From Burkholderia seminalis DSM 23518 (GTDB taxonomy: Bacteria; Pseudomonadota; Gammaproteobacteria; Burkholderiales; Burkholderiaceae), in the NCBI RefSeq assembly GCF_902832885.1, contig NZ_CADFDK010000007.1, positions 248,001 to 312,000 on the forward strand: a DNA stretch of 64,000 nt, written 5' to 3'. This document shows, one piece after another, positions 33,156 to 41,523 of this stretch (within the stretch, counting starts at the first letter, position 1; every line of letters starts with the position of its first letter). The translations under genes were made by a program, and so were the position numbers. A model generated the notes under the pieces. It did no database searches, was not told the origin of the DNA, and was given only the letters and a program-made list of their open reading frames with translations.

Positions 33156-34361
33156 TCAGTCGTCCGCCTGCGGGCGGCGGATCAGCAGCAGCGCGGCGAC
33201 GGCCGCGACGAGCGTGACAGGGATGCTCGCGCCGATCACGACGGGCGCGCTGCGGCCCATTGCGAGCAGCTCGGCGGCGGCGAGCGGCCCGACCACCGAG
33301 CCGAGGCGGCCAACGGCAACGGCGGAGCCGACGCCGGTGCCACGCATCGCGGTGGGGTAATAGATCGCGGCCAGCGCATACAGCACCGACTGGCCGCCGA
33401 CGACGAACATCCCGGCCGCGAACGCGGCGGCGGACAGCCACAGGAGTCCGGGCGCGATCGCCAGCGCGGCAAGCGACAGCACGATCCCCGCGTACATGCC
33501 GCCGACCACGCGCGACGGACGCAAGCGGTCCATCGACATGCCGATGCCGAGCACGCCGAGGCCGCTGCCGATGTTGAAGAAGATCTGCACGATCCCGGCC
33601 TGGCTGCGCGCGAGCCCCTTCGCGGCCATCAGCGACGGCAACCAGTTCAGCAGGAAATACAGCACGATCAGCGTGCAGAAGTAGCTGAGCCACAACGCCA
33701 GCGTCGTGCCGGTGCGCGAGCCGCCGAACAGCGTCTGTCCGACGCTGGGGCGCGCCGCGCCCGATGCGCTGACGTCGAGGAACGCACGCGATTCGGGCAG
33801 CAGGGCGAGCAGCAGCGGCGCGAGCAGCAGCGGGCCGACGCCTCCGACATAGAAAATGTGCCGCCATTCGGTGTCGCCTGCGAGCAGCACGCCGATCAGC
33901 GACGCGATCACGCCGCCGAACGGAATCCCGCAATACATCACGGCCACCGCGCTGCTGCGCGAGCGTGCGTCGACCGCTTCCGACGACAATGCAATGAGGT
34001 TCGGCATCGCGCCGCCGAGGCCGAGGCCGGTCAGCGCGCGAACGGCGACCAGCATCGCGAAGCTCGACACCTGCGCGGTCGCGATCGACAGCAGCCCGAA
34101 CAGGCAGACCGACGCGATCAGCACGTGCTTGCGGCCGATCCGGTCGGCCAGCCAGCCGCCGAGCATCGCGCCCGGCAGCAGGCCAAACGTGCCCGCGCTG
34201 AACGCGAGTCCCATCTGTGAAACCGAGAGCCCGAATTCGTGGGCCATGCGCGGTGCCGCGACGCCGACCGACTGCAGGTCGAGCCCCTCGAGCAATGCGA
34301 TCGCGAAACACAGGCCGAGCGTCGTCGCGACGGCCGGCCTTGCGGCAACGGAAGTATCCAT
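33156..34361 (-). CDS. MFS transporter, aromatic acid:H+ symporter type
   Basis: A 401-residue, 12-helix transporter. GLCFAIALLEGLDLQSVGVAAPRMAHEFGLS is helix 1 with the acidic residue seen in the AAHS family (PcaK, MhpT), and GGWLADRIGRKHVLI is the 2-3 loop motif. It resembles MhpT-like importers of phenylpropanoids. The cluster suggests hydroxycinnamates as cargo. AGGAG lies 5 bases before the ATG at 34361. Two copies of the MarR-type palindrome lie upstream, so induction by hydroxycinnamoyl-CoA is likely. Confidence 0.9.
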   Translation of the reverse strand: MDTSVAARPAVATTLGLCFAIALLEGLDLQSVGVAAPRMAHEFGLSVSQMGLAFSAGTFGLLPGAMLGGWLADRIGRKHVLIASVCLFGLLSIATAQVSSFAMLVAVRALTGLGLGGAMPNLIALSSEAVDARSRSSAVAVMYCGIPFGGVIASLIGVLLAGDTEWRHIFYVGGVGPLLLAPLLLALLPESRAFLDVSASGAARPSVGQTLFGGSRTGTTLALWLSYFCTLIVLYFLLNWLPSLMAAKGLARSQAGIVQIFFNIGSGLGVLGIGMSMDRLRPSRVVGGMYAGIVLSLAALAIAPGLLWLSAAAFAAGMFVVGGQSVLYALAAIYYPTAMRGTGVGSAVAVGRLGSVVGPLAAAELLAMGRSAPVVIGASIPVTLVAAVAALLLIRRPQADD

Positions 34362-34446
34362 GTCGTCTCCTAACCGTGACTCGCGCGGCATACGCGGAAC
34401 GCATGCGCGGTGTCCTTGCTTTATCGTGATCGGGTCTCGTTACTTT

Positions 34447-34461
34447 ATCAGGTAGCCTGAT
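34447..34461. promoter_or_regulatory. MarR-type operator, site 1 (MFS leader)
   Basis: ATCAGGTAGCCTGAT, a near-perfect palindrome 86 bases before the MFS start, inside the predicted leader. Same motif as sites at 34507 and 41406. Confidence 0.7.
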
Positions 34462-34478
34462 TAATAACCCGAAAGAAA

Positions 34479-34498
34479 ATCCCGTCGAGGGACGGGAT
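34479..34498 (-). terminator. Terminator of the ech-vdh-fcs-acd-marR operon
   Basis: ATCCCGTC pairs with GACGGGAT around a 4-base loop, followed on the minus strand by TTTCTTTC. It lies between the two operators, overlapping the predicted MFS transcription start. Confidence 0.6.
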
Positions 34499-34499
34499 G

Positions 34500-34528
34500 A
34501 TTTAATAACAGGTAACCTGATATTTCAA
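34500..34528 (-). promoter_or_regulatory. MFS-operon promoter with MarR-type operator, site 2
   Basis: On the minus strand TTGAAA (34523-34528), a 17-base spacer and TTAAAT (34500-34505). The spacer contains AACAGGTAACCTGAT (34507-34521), one base from the perfect palindrome. The same arrangement is found before ech. Confidence 0.65.
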
Positions 34529-34634
34529 GTGTCGCGAGCGCGGTGTTAACCCGCAACCCGTTCGCAACCCGGGCCACGCCGCGGCGTGGCCCGGCGCGGC
34601 CGGAGAAACCGGAACGAAAGACGCGGCGGCGTGC
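34529..34634. repeat. Perfect 22-bp palindrome after marR
   Basis: GGGCCACGCC and its complement form a perfect 22-bp palindrome at 34571-34592, 42 bases past the marR stop. It may act as an RNA-stabilising hairpin or part of the operon end; the rest of the stretch is featureless. Confidence 0.4.
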
Positions 34635-35159
34635 TCAGTCGCGCAGGTTGCGCACGAACAGCTCGAGCGTGCGGTGAACCTGCTCGACGTCGTCGGCGTT
34701 CACGTCGTCCCCGAGCATCCGGCGCTCGAGCGGCCGCAGCACCCGCTCGCAGTCGCGCAGGATTGCCGAGCCCTCGTCGGTCAGACGCAGCAGGATCACG
34801 CGGCCATGGCTGGGATCGGCCTCGCGCGTCACGAAGCCGCGGGCGGCCATCGCAACCATCACTTCGTTCGCGGATTGCGGCGTGATGAACGAGCGCACCG
34901 CGAGTTGCGCATTGGACAGCGCGCCGCGCGCCTCGAGCACCGACAGCGCCGTGTACTGCGCGAGCGTCACACCGAGCGGCGCGAGCGCATCGCTCATCTG
35001 GCGGCGCAGCAGCCGGTCGAGATTGCCGATCAGGTAGGTAAGCCGCTGCTGCGAACGCATGCGCGGCCTGGCTTCGCTGGCGCGGGCCGTGCGTTTCGTG
35101 CCGGCCGGTTTGACGGGTGTCGAACTCATGAACGTGTCGGAAGGAGGATCGCGGGCCAT
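34635..35159 (-). CDS. MarR-family regulator of hydroxycinnamate genes
   Basis: A 174-residue protein: basic N-terminus, then a MarR winged helix (LTYLIGNLDRLLRRQMSDALAPLGVTLAQYTALSVLEARGALSNAQLAVRSFITPQSANEVMVAMAARGFVTREADPSHGRVILLRLT, about 45-130). MarR regulators of ferulate operons (FerR/CouR type) bind palindromes and are released by hydroxycinnamoyl-CoA. The protein is encoded at the end of the ech-vdh-fcs-acd operon, 104 bases after acd. GAGG lies 5 bases before the ATG at 35159, supporting this longer start. Palindromes at 34447, 34507 and 41406 are its likely targets. Confidence 0.87.
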   Translation of the reverse strand: MARDPPSDTFMSSTPVKPAGTKRTARASEARPRMRSQQRLTYLIGNLDRLLRRQMSDALAPLGVTLAQYTALSVLEARGALSNAQLAVRSFITPQSANEVMVAMAARGFVTREADPSHGRVILLRLTDEGSAILRDCERVLRPLERRMLGDDVNADDVEQVHRTLELFVRNLRD

Positions 35160-35263
35160 CTTACCTCACGCGGTCCGTCTATCGGCCCGTATATCGGCCC
35201 GCACGGCGGCTCGTGCCGGCCGGCGAGCCGCCCCGGGCCATCCACGCCCGGCTCGGACAAACC

Positions 35264-37015
35264 TTATGCCGCGGCAACCGGCAACGCCGCGCGGCAGCCC
35301 GCGTCCACCAGCGCGAGCCGGTGTGCGAACGCCGCGAGCGGATAGTCGAAGAAGTAGGTGCCGACCGCGCGCTTGCCGGCACGGAACGAATCGTCTCCCG
35401 GCGAATCGCCGACGATGCGCAGCGTGCGCGCCCACGCGAACGCGAGCAGCAGCCAGCCGACCAGCGCGAGATAGTCGTCCGCGACCCGGTAGGGCAGATC
35501 CGGATCGTGCTCGCTCGCGCGGATCACGCCGGCCGTCACGCGCTCGAGCTCCGCGCACAGCGTGGCGACGCGCGCCGCGGCGCCCCTCGCCCGCTCGTCC
35601 GCTGCCGCCTGGACGCCCTGCGCGGCTTCCGTGCGAATCAACTCGAGCAGCGCGTGCAGCGCCTCGCCGCGATCCCCCAGCACCTTGCGCACCAGCAGAT
35701 CGATCGCCTGGATCTCGTTGGTCCCTTCGTACAGCATCGACACGCGGCAATCGCGCACCGTCTGTTCGATCCCGTATTCGTGAACGTAACCGTAGCCGCC
35801 GAATACCTGCAGCGCGTTCGACGCGGCCGCGAAGCCGTTCGCGGTGAAGAACGCCTTGGCAACCGGCGTGAGCAACGATGCCAGCCGCGACGCCGCGAGC
35901 CGCGCCGGCGGCTGCGGATCGTGCGCGGCGACGTCGAGCCAGTGCGCGATCCAGTAGCCGATCGCGCGCTCGCCTTCGACGATCGCCTGCGCATCGAGCA
36001 GGATGCGGCGGATCGCGGCGTGTTGCGCGATCGGCGCCGCCCTGCCCTGCACGCGCTCGCGCGCATAGGCCGACGCGGCCTGCCATGCGCTCTGCGCATG
36101 CCCGACACCCTGCATGGCGACCTGCAGGCGCGCCGCGTTCATCATCACGAACATCGATGCGAGCCCGCGATGCGGCTCGCCGACGAGCCAGCCCGCGGCC
36201 GCGTCGAAACGCATCGTGCAGGTCGGGCTGGCCTTCAGCCCCATCTTCTTCTCGACGCCGTCGCACCAGACGCCGTTGCGCACGCGGCCGCCCGGCGCGT
36301 CGAGCCACTTCGGCACGACAAACAGCGACAGCCCCTTCGTTCCCGCCGGCGCATCGGGCAGCCGCGCGAGCACGAGGTGCACGATGTTGTCGGTCAGATC
36401 GTGCTCGCCGCCGGTGATGAACAGCTTGCTGCCGCTGATCCGGTAGCCGTCGGCGGCCGGGTCCGGCACTGCCTGCGTGCGCAGCAGGCCGAGATCGCTG
36501 CCCGCCTGCGGCTCGGTGATGCACATCGTCGTCAGCCACTCGCCGCTCGCGATCCTCGGCAGCACGTCGCGCTTCAGGCGCTCGCCGCCGTGCGCGCGCA
36601 GGCACGCCACCGCGCCGTGCGTGAGCCCCGGCGACATCAGCCACGCATGGTTCGCCCCCGCGAGCATCTCCTGCAGCGCGACGTCGAGCAGATGCGGCAG
36701 CCCCTGGCCGCCGCAATCGGCGTCGAGCGCCAGCGTCGGCCAGCCGGCGTCGACGTAGTCGCGGTACGCATCGCGAAAGCCCGCCGGCATCGTCACTCCG
36801 GTACCGTCGAACCGGCAGCCCTCGAGATCGCCGGTCGAATCGAGCGGCGCGATGCGTTCGACCACGAAGCGGGCGGCTTCGTCGAGCACCTGCCCGGCGG
36901 TCGACAGGTCGAGCTCCGCCCAGTCGGGCACGCGGCGCCACAGCGCCGGCGCATCGAGCCATTCGCCGATCACGAACAGCATGTCGCGCAACGGCGCGCA
37001 ATACGCGTTGCTCAT
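35264..37015 (-). CDS. acd: Acyl-CoA dehydrogenase of the ferulate cluster
   Basis: A 583-residue FAD enzyme of the long acyl-CoA dehydrogenase type with C-terminal helical extension. Motifs: ITEPQAGSDLGLLRTQA (FAD/substrate loop), GLASMFVMMNAARLQVAMQGVGHAQ, and QVFGGYGYVHEYGIEQTVRDCRVSMLYEGTNEIQAIDLL, which carries the catalytic glutamate (YEGTNEIQ). Such acd genes accompany fcs and ech in pseudomonads; a beta-oxidation branch for phenylpropanoid-CoA or dihydro-derivatives is a plausible role. GAGG lies 8 bases before ATG 37015, which is 10 bases past the fcs stop. Confidence 0.88.
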   Translation of the reverse strand: MSNAYCAPLRDMLFVIGEWLDAPALWRRVPDWAELDLSTAGQVLDEAARFVVERIAPLDSTGDLEGCRFDGTGVTMPAGFRDAYRDYVDAGWPTLALDADCGGQGLPHLLDVALQEMLAGANHAWLMSPGLTHGAVACLRAHGGERLKRDVLPRIASGEWLTTMCITEPQAGSDLGLLRTQAVPDPAADGYRISGSKLFITGGEHDLTDNIVHLVLARLPDAPAGTKGLSLFVVPKWLDAPGGRVRNGVWCDGVEKKMGLKASPTCTMRFDAAAGWLVGEPHRGLASMFVMMNAARLQVAMQGVGHAQSAWQAASAYARERVQGRAAPIAQHAAIRRILLDAQAIVEGERAIGYWIAHWLDVAAHDPQPPARLAASRLASLLTPVAKAFFTANGFAAASNALQVFGGYGYVHEYGIEQTVRDCRVSMLYEGTNEIQAIDLLVRKVLGDRGEALHALLELIRTEAAQGVQAAADERARGAAARVATLCAELERVTAGVIRASEHDPDLPYRVADDYLALVGWLLLAFAWARTLRIVGDSPGDDSFRAGKRAVGTYFFDYPLAAFAHRLALVDAGCRAALPVAAA

Positions 37016-37025
37016 CGCGCGCACC

Positions 37026-38930
37026 TCATGCCCGGTACGCCGTGCCGGCGACGATCACGCCCGCGTCGGCCGCGCCCGGCTCGTACATCCCGTCGACCAC
37101 CGCCGCACGGTGCATGAGCACCGCACGCTGGTTGATCGAGCCCTTGTCGGTGACTTCGCCGAGATCGAGCGAAGGCGGCGTATCGAGCACGCACAGCCGC
37201 GTGACGAACGTCGCGCTGCCGGTCGCGTCGCGGTTCAGGCGCTCGAGCAGGTCCGCGAAGAACGCTCGCACCGCGGGCGCCTGCAGGACGGTGCGCACAT
37301 CGGCATCCGGTGCCGCGCCGGCCAGGCGACGGCAATCGTCGATGCGCGGGAAGATCATCACGCCGACGTCGTCGCGGTTCATCCCCGTGACGACCGCGTC
37401 CTGCACGTACGGCGCGCCGTTCGATACGATCCGCGCGCGCATGGGCCCGACGCTCACGAAGGTGCCGGACGACAGTTTGAAATCCTCCGCGATGCGCCCG
37501 TCGAACATCAGGCCGATCTCCGGTCGCGCGGGATCGACGAAACGCACGGCATCGCCGCTGCGGTAGTAGCCCTCCTCGTCGAATACCTCGCGCGCGTCGT
37601 CGCCGCTCGCGCGCCAATAACCGGCCATCACGTTCGGCCCGCGAAAGCGCGCCTCGAGCTTGCCGTCGACCGGCACCAGCTTCGCGTCGCAGCCGGGCGC
37701 GGGCAGGCCGATGTAGCCGGCTCCCGACATCGGCCCGGTGGTGAACATGCACGATGGCGCGGCCTCGGTCATCCCGAGGCCCGCCATGATCCGGATGCGC
37801 TCGCCGCAGTGCGCGAGCGTCACGCGCTCGAGCCGGTCCCACGCGGCCTGCGACAGTCCGGCGCCCGCGAAGAAATACATCTTCACGCGCGAAAAGAAGG
37901 TTTCGCGCAGCGCGGCATCCGTCTCGAGCGCCGCGGTCAGCTCTTCCCAGCCCTTCGGCACGTTGAAATACACGGTGGGCGCGATGTCGCGCAGGTTGCG
38001 CAGCGTCTCGCCGAACTTGCCGGCGACCGGCTTGCCGTCGTCGATGTACAGCGTGCCGCCGTTGTACAGCGCGATGCCGACGTTATGGCTGCCGCCGAAC
38101 GTGTGATTCCACGGCAGCCAGTCGACCAGTACCGGCGGCTCCAGACCGAACTGCGGAAACGTCTCGAGCAGCATCTGCTGGTTGCTGCACAGCATCCGGT
38201 GCGTGGTCGGCACCGCCTTGGGCAGCCGTGTCGACCCCGACGTGAACAGGAATTTCGCGATCGTGTCGCCGGTGATCGCACCGTGCGCGGCATCGACGCT
38301 GCCCGGTGTCGTGTCGAGCAGCGACGAGAAACGCGTGACGCCGTCCATCCCGTCGGGTGCCGACACGACCACGCGCTCGACATCAGGCGGCACCGCTGCG
38401 TCGAGCGCGGCACGAAACGCCGCGCCGTCCGACGCGAAGACCAGCCCCGGCGTGAGCACGGCGAGCGCGTGGCGCAGCTTGCCGTAATCGCTCGACACGA
38501 GCGAATACGCGGGCGACAGCGGCGCATGCGGAATGCCGGCCCACATCGCGCCGAACGCGAGTTGCAGATGTTCGAGGTCGTTGCCCGACAGGATCGCGAC
38601 GGGCCGCTCGGCCGACAGCCCGCGATCGAGCAGCGCCTGGCCGATCGCGCGGGCGCGCTCGAGCATCTGCGCATACGTGATGCCGATCCACGTACCGTCG
38701 GGCCCGCGCCGCGCGACCAGCCAGCGGTCCGGATGCGCGCGCGCGCCGCTCGCGAGCCGGTCGGTCAGCCGGTGCGGGTACGCGCCGAGCGGGGTCGTCG
38801 CGCGCAAGGTCCAGCAGCCGTCGCGTTGCACGATCTCCGGCGGTGCCGTGCCGATCGCCACGGGGCGATAGCCGGCGGGAACGCGCTGTGCGGCAGCCGC
38901 GTCGCGCAGTTGGGTCGGATCCGCATCCAA
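37026..38930 (-). CDS. fcs: Feruloyl-CoA synthetase
   Basis: A 634-residue AMP-forming acyl-CoA ligase. FLFTSGSTRLPKAVPTTHRML is the ATP/P-loop motif, LPWNHTFGGSHN and YFNVPKGWEEL are characteristic of feruloyl-CoA synthases, and IAEDFKLSSGTFVSVG takes the place of the hinge motif. It converts ferulate, p-coumarate and caffeate to CoA thioesters, the entry step of the CoA-dependent non-beta-oxidative route. It is third in the operon ech-vdh-fcs-acd-marR and starts 101 bases after vdh. Length fits the family (about 620-630). Confidence 0.92.
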   Translation of the reverse strand: MDADPTQLRDAAAAQRVPAGYRPVAIGTAPPEIVQRDGCWTLRATTPLGAYPHRLTDRLASGARAHPDRWLVARRGPDGTWIGITYAQMLERARAIGQALLDRGLSAERPVAILSGNDLEHLQLAFGAMWAGIPHAPLSPAYSLVSSDYGKLRHALAVLTPGLVFASDGAAFRAALDAAVPPDVERVVVSAPDGMDGVTRFSSLLDTTPGSVDAAHGAITGDTIAKFLFTSGSTRLPKAVPTTHRMLCSNQQMLLETFPQFGLEPPVLVDWLPWNHTFGGSHNVGIALYNGGTLYIDDGKPVAGKFGETLRNLRDIAPTVYFNVPKGWEELTAALETDAALRETFFSRVKMYFFAGAGLSQAAWDRLERVTLAHCGERIRIMAGLGMTEAAPSCMFTTGPMSGAGYIGLPAPGCDAKLVPVDGKLEARFRGPNVMAGYWRASGDDAREVFDEEGYYRSGDAVRFVDPARPEIGLMFDGRIAEDFKLSSGTFVSVGPMRARIVSNGAPYVQDAVVTGMNRDDVGVMIFPRIDDCRRLAGAAPDADVRTVLQAPAVRAFFADLLERLNRDATGSATFVTRLCVLDTPPSLDLGEVTDKGSINQRAVLMHRAAVVDGMYEPGAADAGVIVAGTAYRA

Positions 38931-38949
38931 GTTCTGTCTCCGGTCGGTT

Positions 38950-38979
38950 CCGCCCCGCGCGCGTACGCGCGCCGGGCGG
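38950..38979. repeat. Strong hairpin between vdh and fcs
   Basis: CCGCCC and GGGCGG enclose the perfect 16-bp palindrome GCGCGCGTACGCGCGC (38957-38972). It lies 19 bases before the fcs start inside the operon and may reduce transcription or stabilise the upstream ech-vdh message. Confidence 0.5.
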
Positions 38980-39031
38980 AGACTTCATTGTGTCGTTGTC
39001 TTAACGGGGGCGCCGCGGCGCCCGGAACTGC

Positions 39032-40483
39032 TCAGATCGGGTAGTGACGCGGCGTGGTCTGGACCGTGATCCAGCGCAGGTCGGTAAACTCGGCGATCGA
39101 CGCCTTGCTGCCGAACCGGCCGTAGCCGCTTGCCTTCACGCCGCCGAACGGCATCTGCGCCTCGTCGTGCACCGTCGGCCCGTTGATGTGGCAGATGCCC
39201 GATTCGATCTGCTTCGCGACCTGCATCGCGCGCGCGATATCGCGGCTGAACACCGCCGCCGACAGCCCGTACTCGCTGTCGTTCGCGGCCGCGAGCGCGG
39301 CGGCGTCGCCGTCGACGCGCTGCACGATCACCACCGGCCCGAACGATTCGTCCGCATACAGCTGCATGTCGCGCGTGACACCGTCGACGATCGTCGGCTG
39401 CATCACCGCGCCGTCGACTTCACAGCCGAGCGGCAGCGCGGCGCCGTGCGCGCGCGCGTCGTCCACCATCGCCGCGATCCGCCGCGCGGCGGCCGCGCTT
39501 TCGAGCGTGCCCAGCACGACGCCCGGCGCGGCCGGGTTGCCGGCCTTCAGCGTGCGTGCCTTCGCGACGAGCCGTTCGACGAACGCATCGGCAACCTTGC
39601 GATCGACGATCACGCGCTCGGTCGACATGCAGATCTGCCCCTGGTTGAAGAACGCGCCGAAGGCGACCGCCTCGACCGCCGCGTCGAGATCGGCGTCGTC
39701 GAGCACGAGCACCGGCGCCTTGCCGCCGAGTTCAAGCAGCGCCGGCTTCAGGTGCTGCGCGGCGAGCGTCGCGACGATGCGGCCGACGCGTGTCGAACCG
39801 GTGAAGTTCACGCGGCGCACCGCCGGGTTCGCGATCAGCCGCTCGACGATCGCCGGCGCGTCCCGCGGCGCATGCGTGATCACGTTGACCACGCCGTCGC
39901 CGAGCCCTGCGTCGTGCAGCACGCTGCCGATCAGTCGGTGCACGCCCGGACACCCCTCCGACGCCTTCAGCACCACCGTGTTGCCGCAGGCGAGCGGCAT
40001 CGCGAGCGCACGGGTCGCGAGAATCACCGGCGCATTCCACGGCGCGATCCCGAGCACGACACCGCACGGCTGGCGCACGGCCATCGCGAGGCTGCCGGGC
40101 ACGTCCGACGGGATCACCGCGCCGTCGATCTGCGTGGTCATCGCGGCCGCCTCGCGCAGCATGTTCGCCGCGAGCATCACGTTGAAGCCGTACCAGTTCG
40201 CCATCGCACCGGTTTCCGCGCGGCCGGTTTCGATGAATTCGCCCGCGCGCGCGTCCATCCGGTCGGCCGCCGCGAGCAGCCGCCGACGGCGCTCGGTCGG
40301 CGCGAGCGCGGCCCATGCGGGGAATGCGCGCGCCGCTGCCGCGACCGCGGCGTCCGCGTCGGCAAGCGTCGCCGCGGCGGCGCGCGACGCCACCTGTCCC
40401 GTCGCCGGATCGATCCGGTCGAAGGTCCCGCCGTCCGACGCGCCGCGCGACACGCCGTCGATCAACAAACTCACTTCGTGCAT
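39032..40483 (-). CDS. vdh: Vanillin dehydrogenase (aldehyde dehydrogenase)
   Basis: A 483-residue NAD(P)-dependent aldehyde dehydrogenase. GIAPWNAPVILATRALAMPLACGNTVVLKASE, ELGGKAPVLVLDDADLDAAVEAVAFGAFFNQGQICMSTERV (catalytic cysteine in GQICMS) and FGPVVIVQRVDGD are the family motifs. The sequence type and neighbours identify vanillin/salicylaldehyde dehydrogenase, which oxidises vanillin, 4-hydroxybenzaldehyde and similar aldehydes released by Ech. The gene starts 43 bases after the ech stop in the same operon. Confidence 0.92.
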   Translation of the reverse strand: MHEVSLLIDGVSRGASDGGTFDRIDPATGQVASRAAAATLADADAAVAAAARAFPAWAALAPTERRRRLLAAADRMDARAGEFIETGRAETGAMANWYGFNVMLAANMLREAAAMTTQIDGAVIPSDVPGSLAMAVRQPCGVVLGIAPWNAPVILATRALAMPLACGNTVVLKASEGCPGVHRLIGSVLHDAGLGDGVVNVITHAPRDAPAIVERLIANPAVRRVNFTGSTRVGRIVATLAAQHLKPALLELGGKAPVLVLDDADLDAAVEAVAFGAFFNQGQICMSTERVIVDRKVADAFVERLVAKARTLKAGNPAAPGVVLGTLESAAAARRIAAMVDDARAHGAALPLGCEVDGAVMQPTIVDGVTRDMQLYADESFGPVVIVQRVDGDAAALAAANDSEYGLSAAVFSRDIARAMQVAKQIESGICHINGPTVHDEAQMPFGGVKASGYGRFGSKASIAEFTDLRWITVQTTPRHYPI

Positions 40484-40526
40484 TTCCGTGTCTCCACTCG
40501 GATCCGGTTGCGTGCGGCGGCGCGCG

Positions 40527-41354
40527 TCAGCGCTTGTACGCCTGCAGGCCCGGCTTGATGCTCTTGTCGTCGAGGAACTGCTTGAGGCCCTGCTCGCGCC
40601 CGCCTTCCGGATCGCGGTAGTTCGCCTGGTCGAGCTTCGCGTACAGGTAGTCTTCGTTCTGCTCCCAGGTCAGCTCGCGGCAACGCTTGAAGCCGTGCTT
40701 CGCGTTACGGATCACGACCGGATTCTTGTCGAGCAGCTTCGCGGCCAGCGCGCGCACCTCGTCGCGCAGCTGCGCGCGCGGCACGCTTTTGTTGACGAGC
40801 CCCATCTGCGCGGCCTGCGGGCCGGTGAAGGTGTCGCCGGTCATGATGTAGTAGAGCGCCTGGCGATGGCCCACGGTGTCGGCCATCGCCTTGCTGACGA
40901 GGTTGCCCGGCGGGATGCCCCAGTTGATTTCCGACAGGCCGAACACCGCTTCGTCGGCCGCGATCGCGAGGTCGCACGCGACGAGCGGCGAGAAGCCGCC
41001 GCCGAAGCACCAGCCGTTGACCATCGCGATCGTCGGCTTCGCATACATGCGCAGCAATTGCCACTGCCAGCGGCTCGCGTCGCGGCGAATCTTTTCCTGC
41101 AGGATTTCCGGGCCCGCGTCGACTTCGCGGAAATATTCCTTCAGGTCCATCCCGGCCGTCCAGGCGTCGCCCTCGCCGGTCAGCACGAGCACCTGCGCCT
41201 CGGCATCGAGTTCGATCGCCTCCAGCACGTCGATCATCTCCGCGTTCAGCGTCGGGCTCATCGCGTTGCGCTTGTCCGGACGGTTCAGCGTCACCCATGC
41301 GATCCCGCCCTCGACCTCGACCTTCACCGTTTTCCAGCGCCCTTCGTAACCCAT
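40527..41354 (-). CDS. ech: p-Hydroxycinnamoyl-CoA hydratase/lyase
   Basis: A 275-residue crotonase-fold enzyme, the usual 276-residue length. AWTAGMDLKEYFREVDAG, WQWQLLRMYAKPTIAMVNGWCFGGGFSPLVACDLAIAADEAVFGLSEINWGIPPGNLVSKAM are nearly invariant in feruloyl-CoA hydratase/aldolases; the glutamate of SEINWG is the catalytic residue. It hydrates feruloyl-CoA and cleaves it to vanillin and acetyl-CoA. GGAG lies 7 bases before ATG 41354. It is the first gene of the operon, directly behind the operator-bearing promoter at 41399-41427. Confidence 0.94.
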   Translation of the reverse strand: MGYEGRWKTVKVEVEGGIAWVTLNRPDKRNAMSPTLNAEMIDVLEAIELDAEAQVLVLTGEGDAWTAGMDLKEYFREVDAGPEILQEKIRRDASRWQWQLLRMYAKPTIAMVNGWCFGGGFSPLVACDLAIAADEAVFGLSEINWGIPPGNLVSKAMADTVGHRQALYYIMTGDTFTGPQAAQMGLVNKSVPRAQLRDEVRALAAKLLDKNPVVIRNAKHGFKRCRELTWEQNEDYLYAKLDQANYRDPEGGREQGLKQFLDDKSIKPGLQAYKR

Positions 41355-41398
41355 TTTCGTTCTCCAATGACGATGCCGCCCTGTGCGACTCGCGACCA

Positions 41399-41427
41399 AT
41401 TTACTATCAGGTAACCTGATATGTAAA
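41399..41427 (-). promoter_or_regulatory. ech promoter with perfect MarR-type operator, site 3
   Basis: On the minus strand TTTACA (41422-41427), a 17-base spacer and GTAAAT (41399-41404). The spacer holds the perfect palindrome ATCAGGTAACCTGAT (41406-41420), placed exactly as in the MFS promoter. On the plus strand TAGAAT (41430-41435) lies just beyond, a possible -10 box for the amidohydrolase gene, so one operator may serve both directions. Confidence 0.72.
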
Positions 41428-41523
41428 GTAGAATGGAAGCGGCTCCGGACAAACCCCTAAACGGGCCCGGACAGCCGATTTCGCGCCGTGCCGGCCGACG
41501 AATCACGACATGAGGAGACACGC

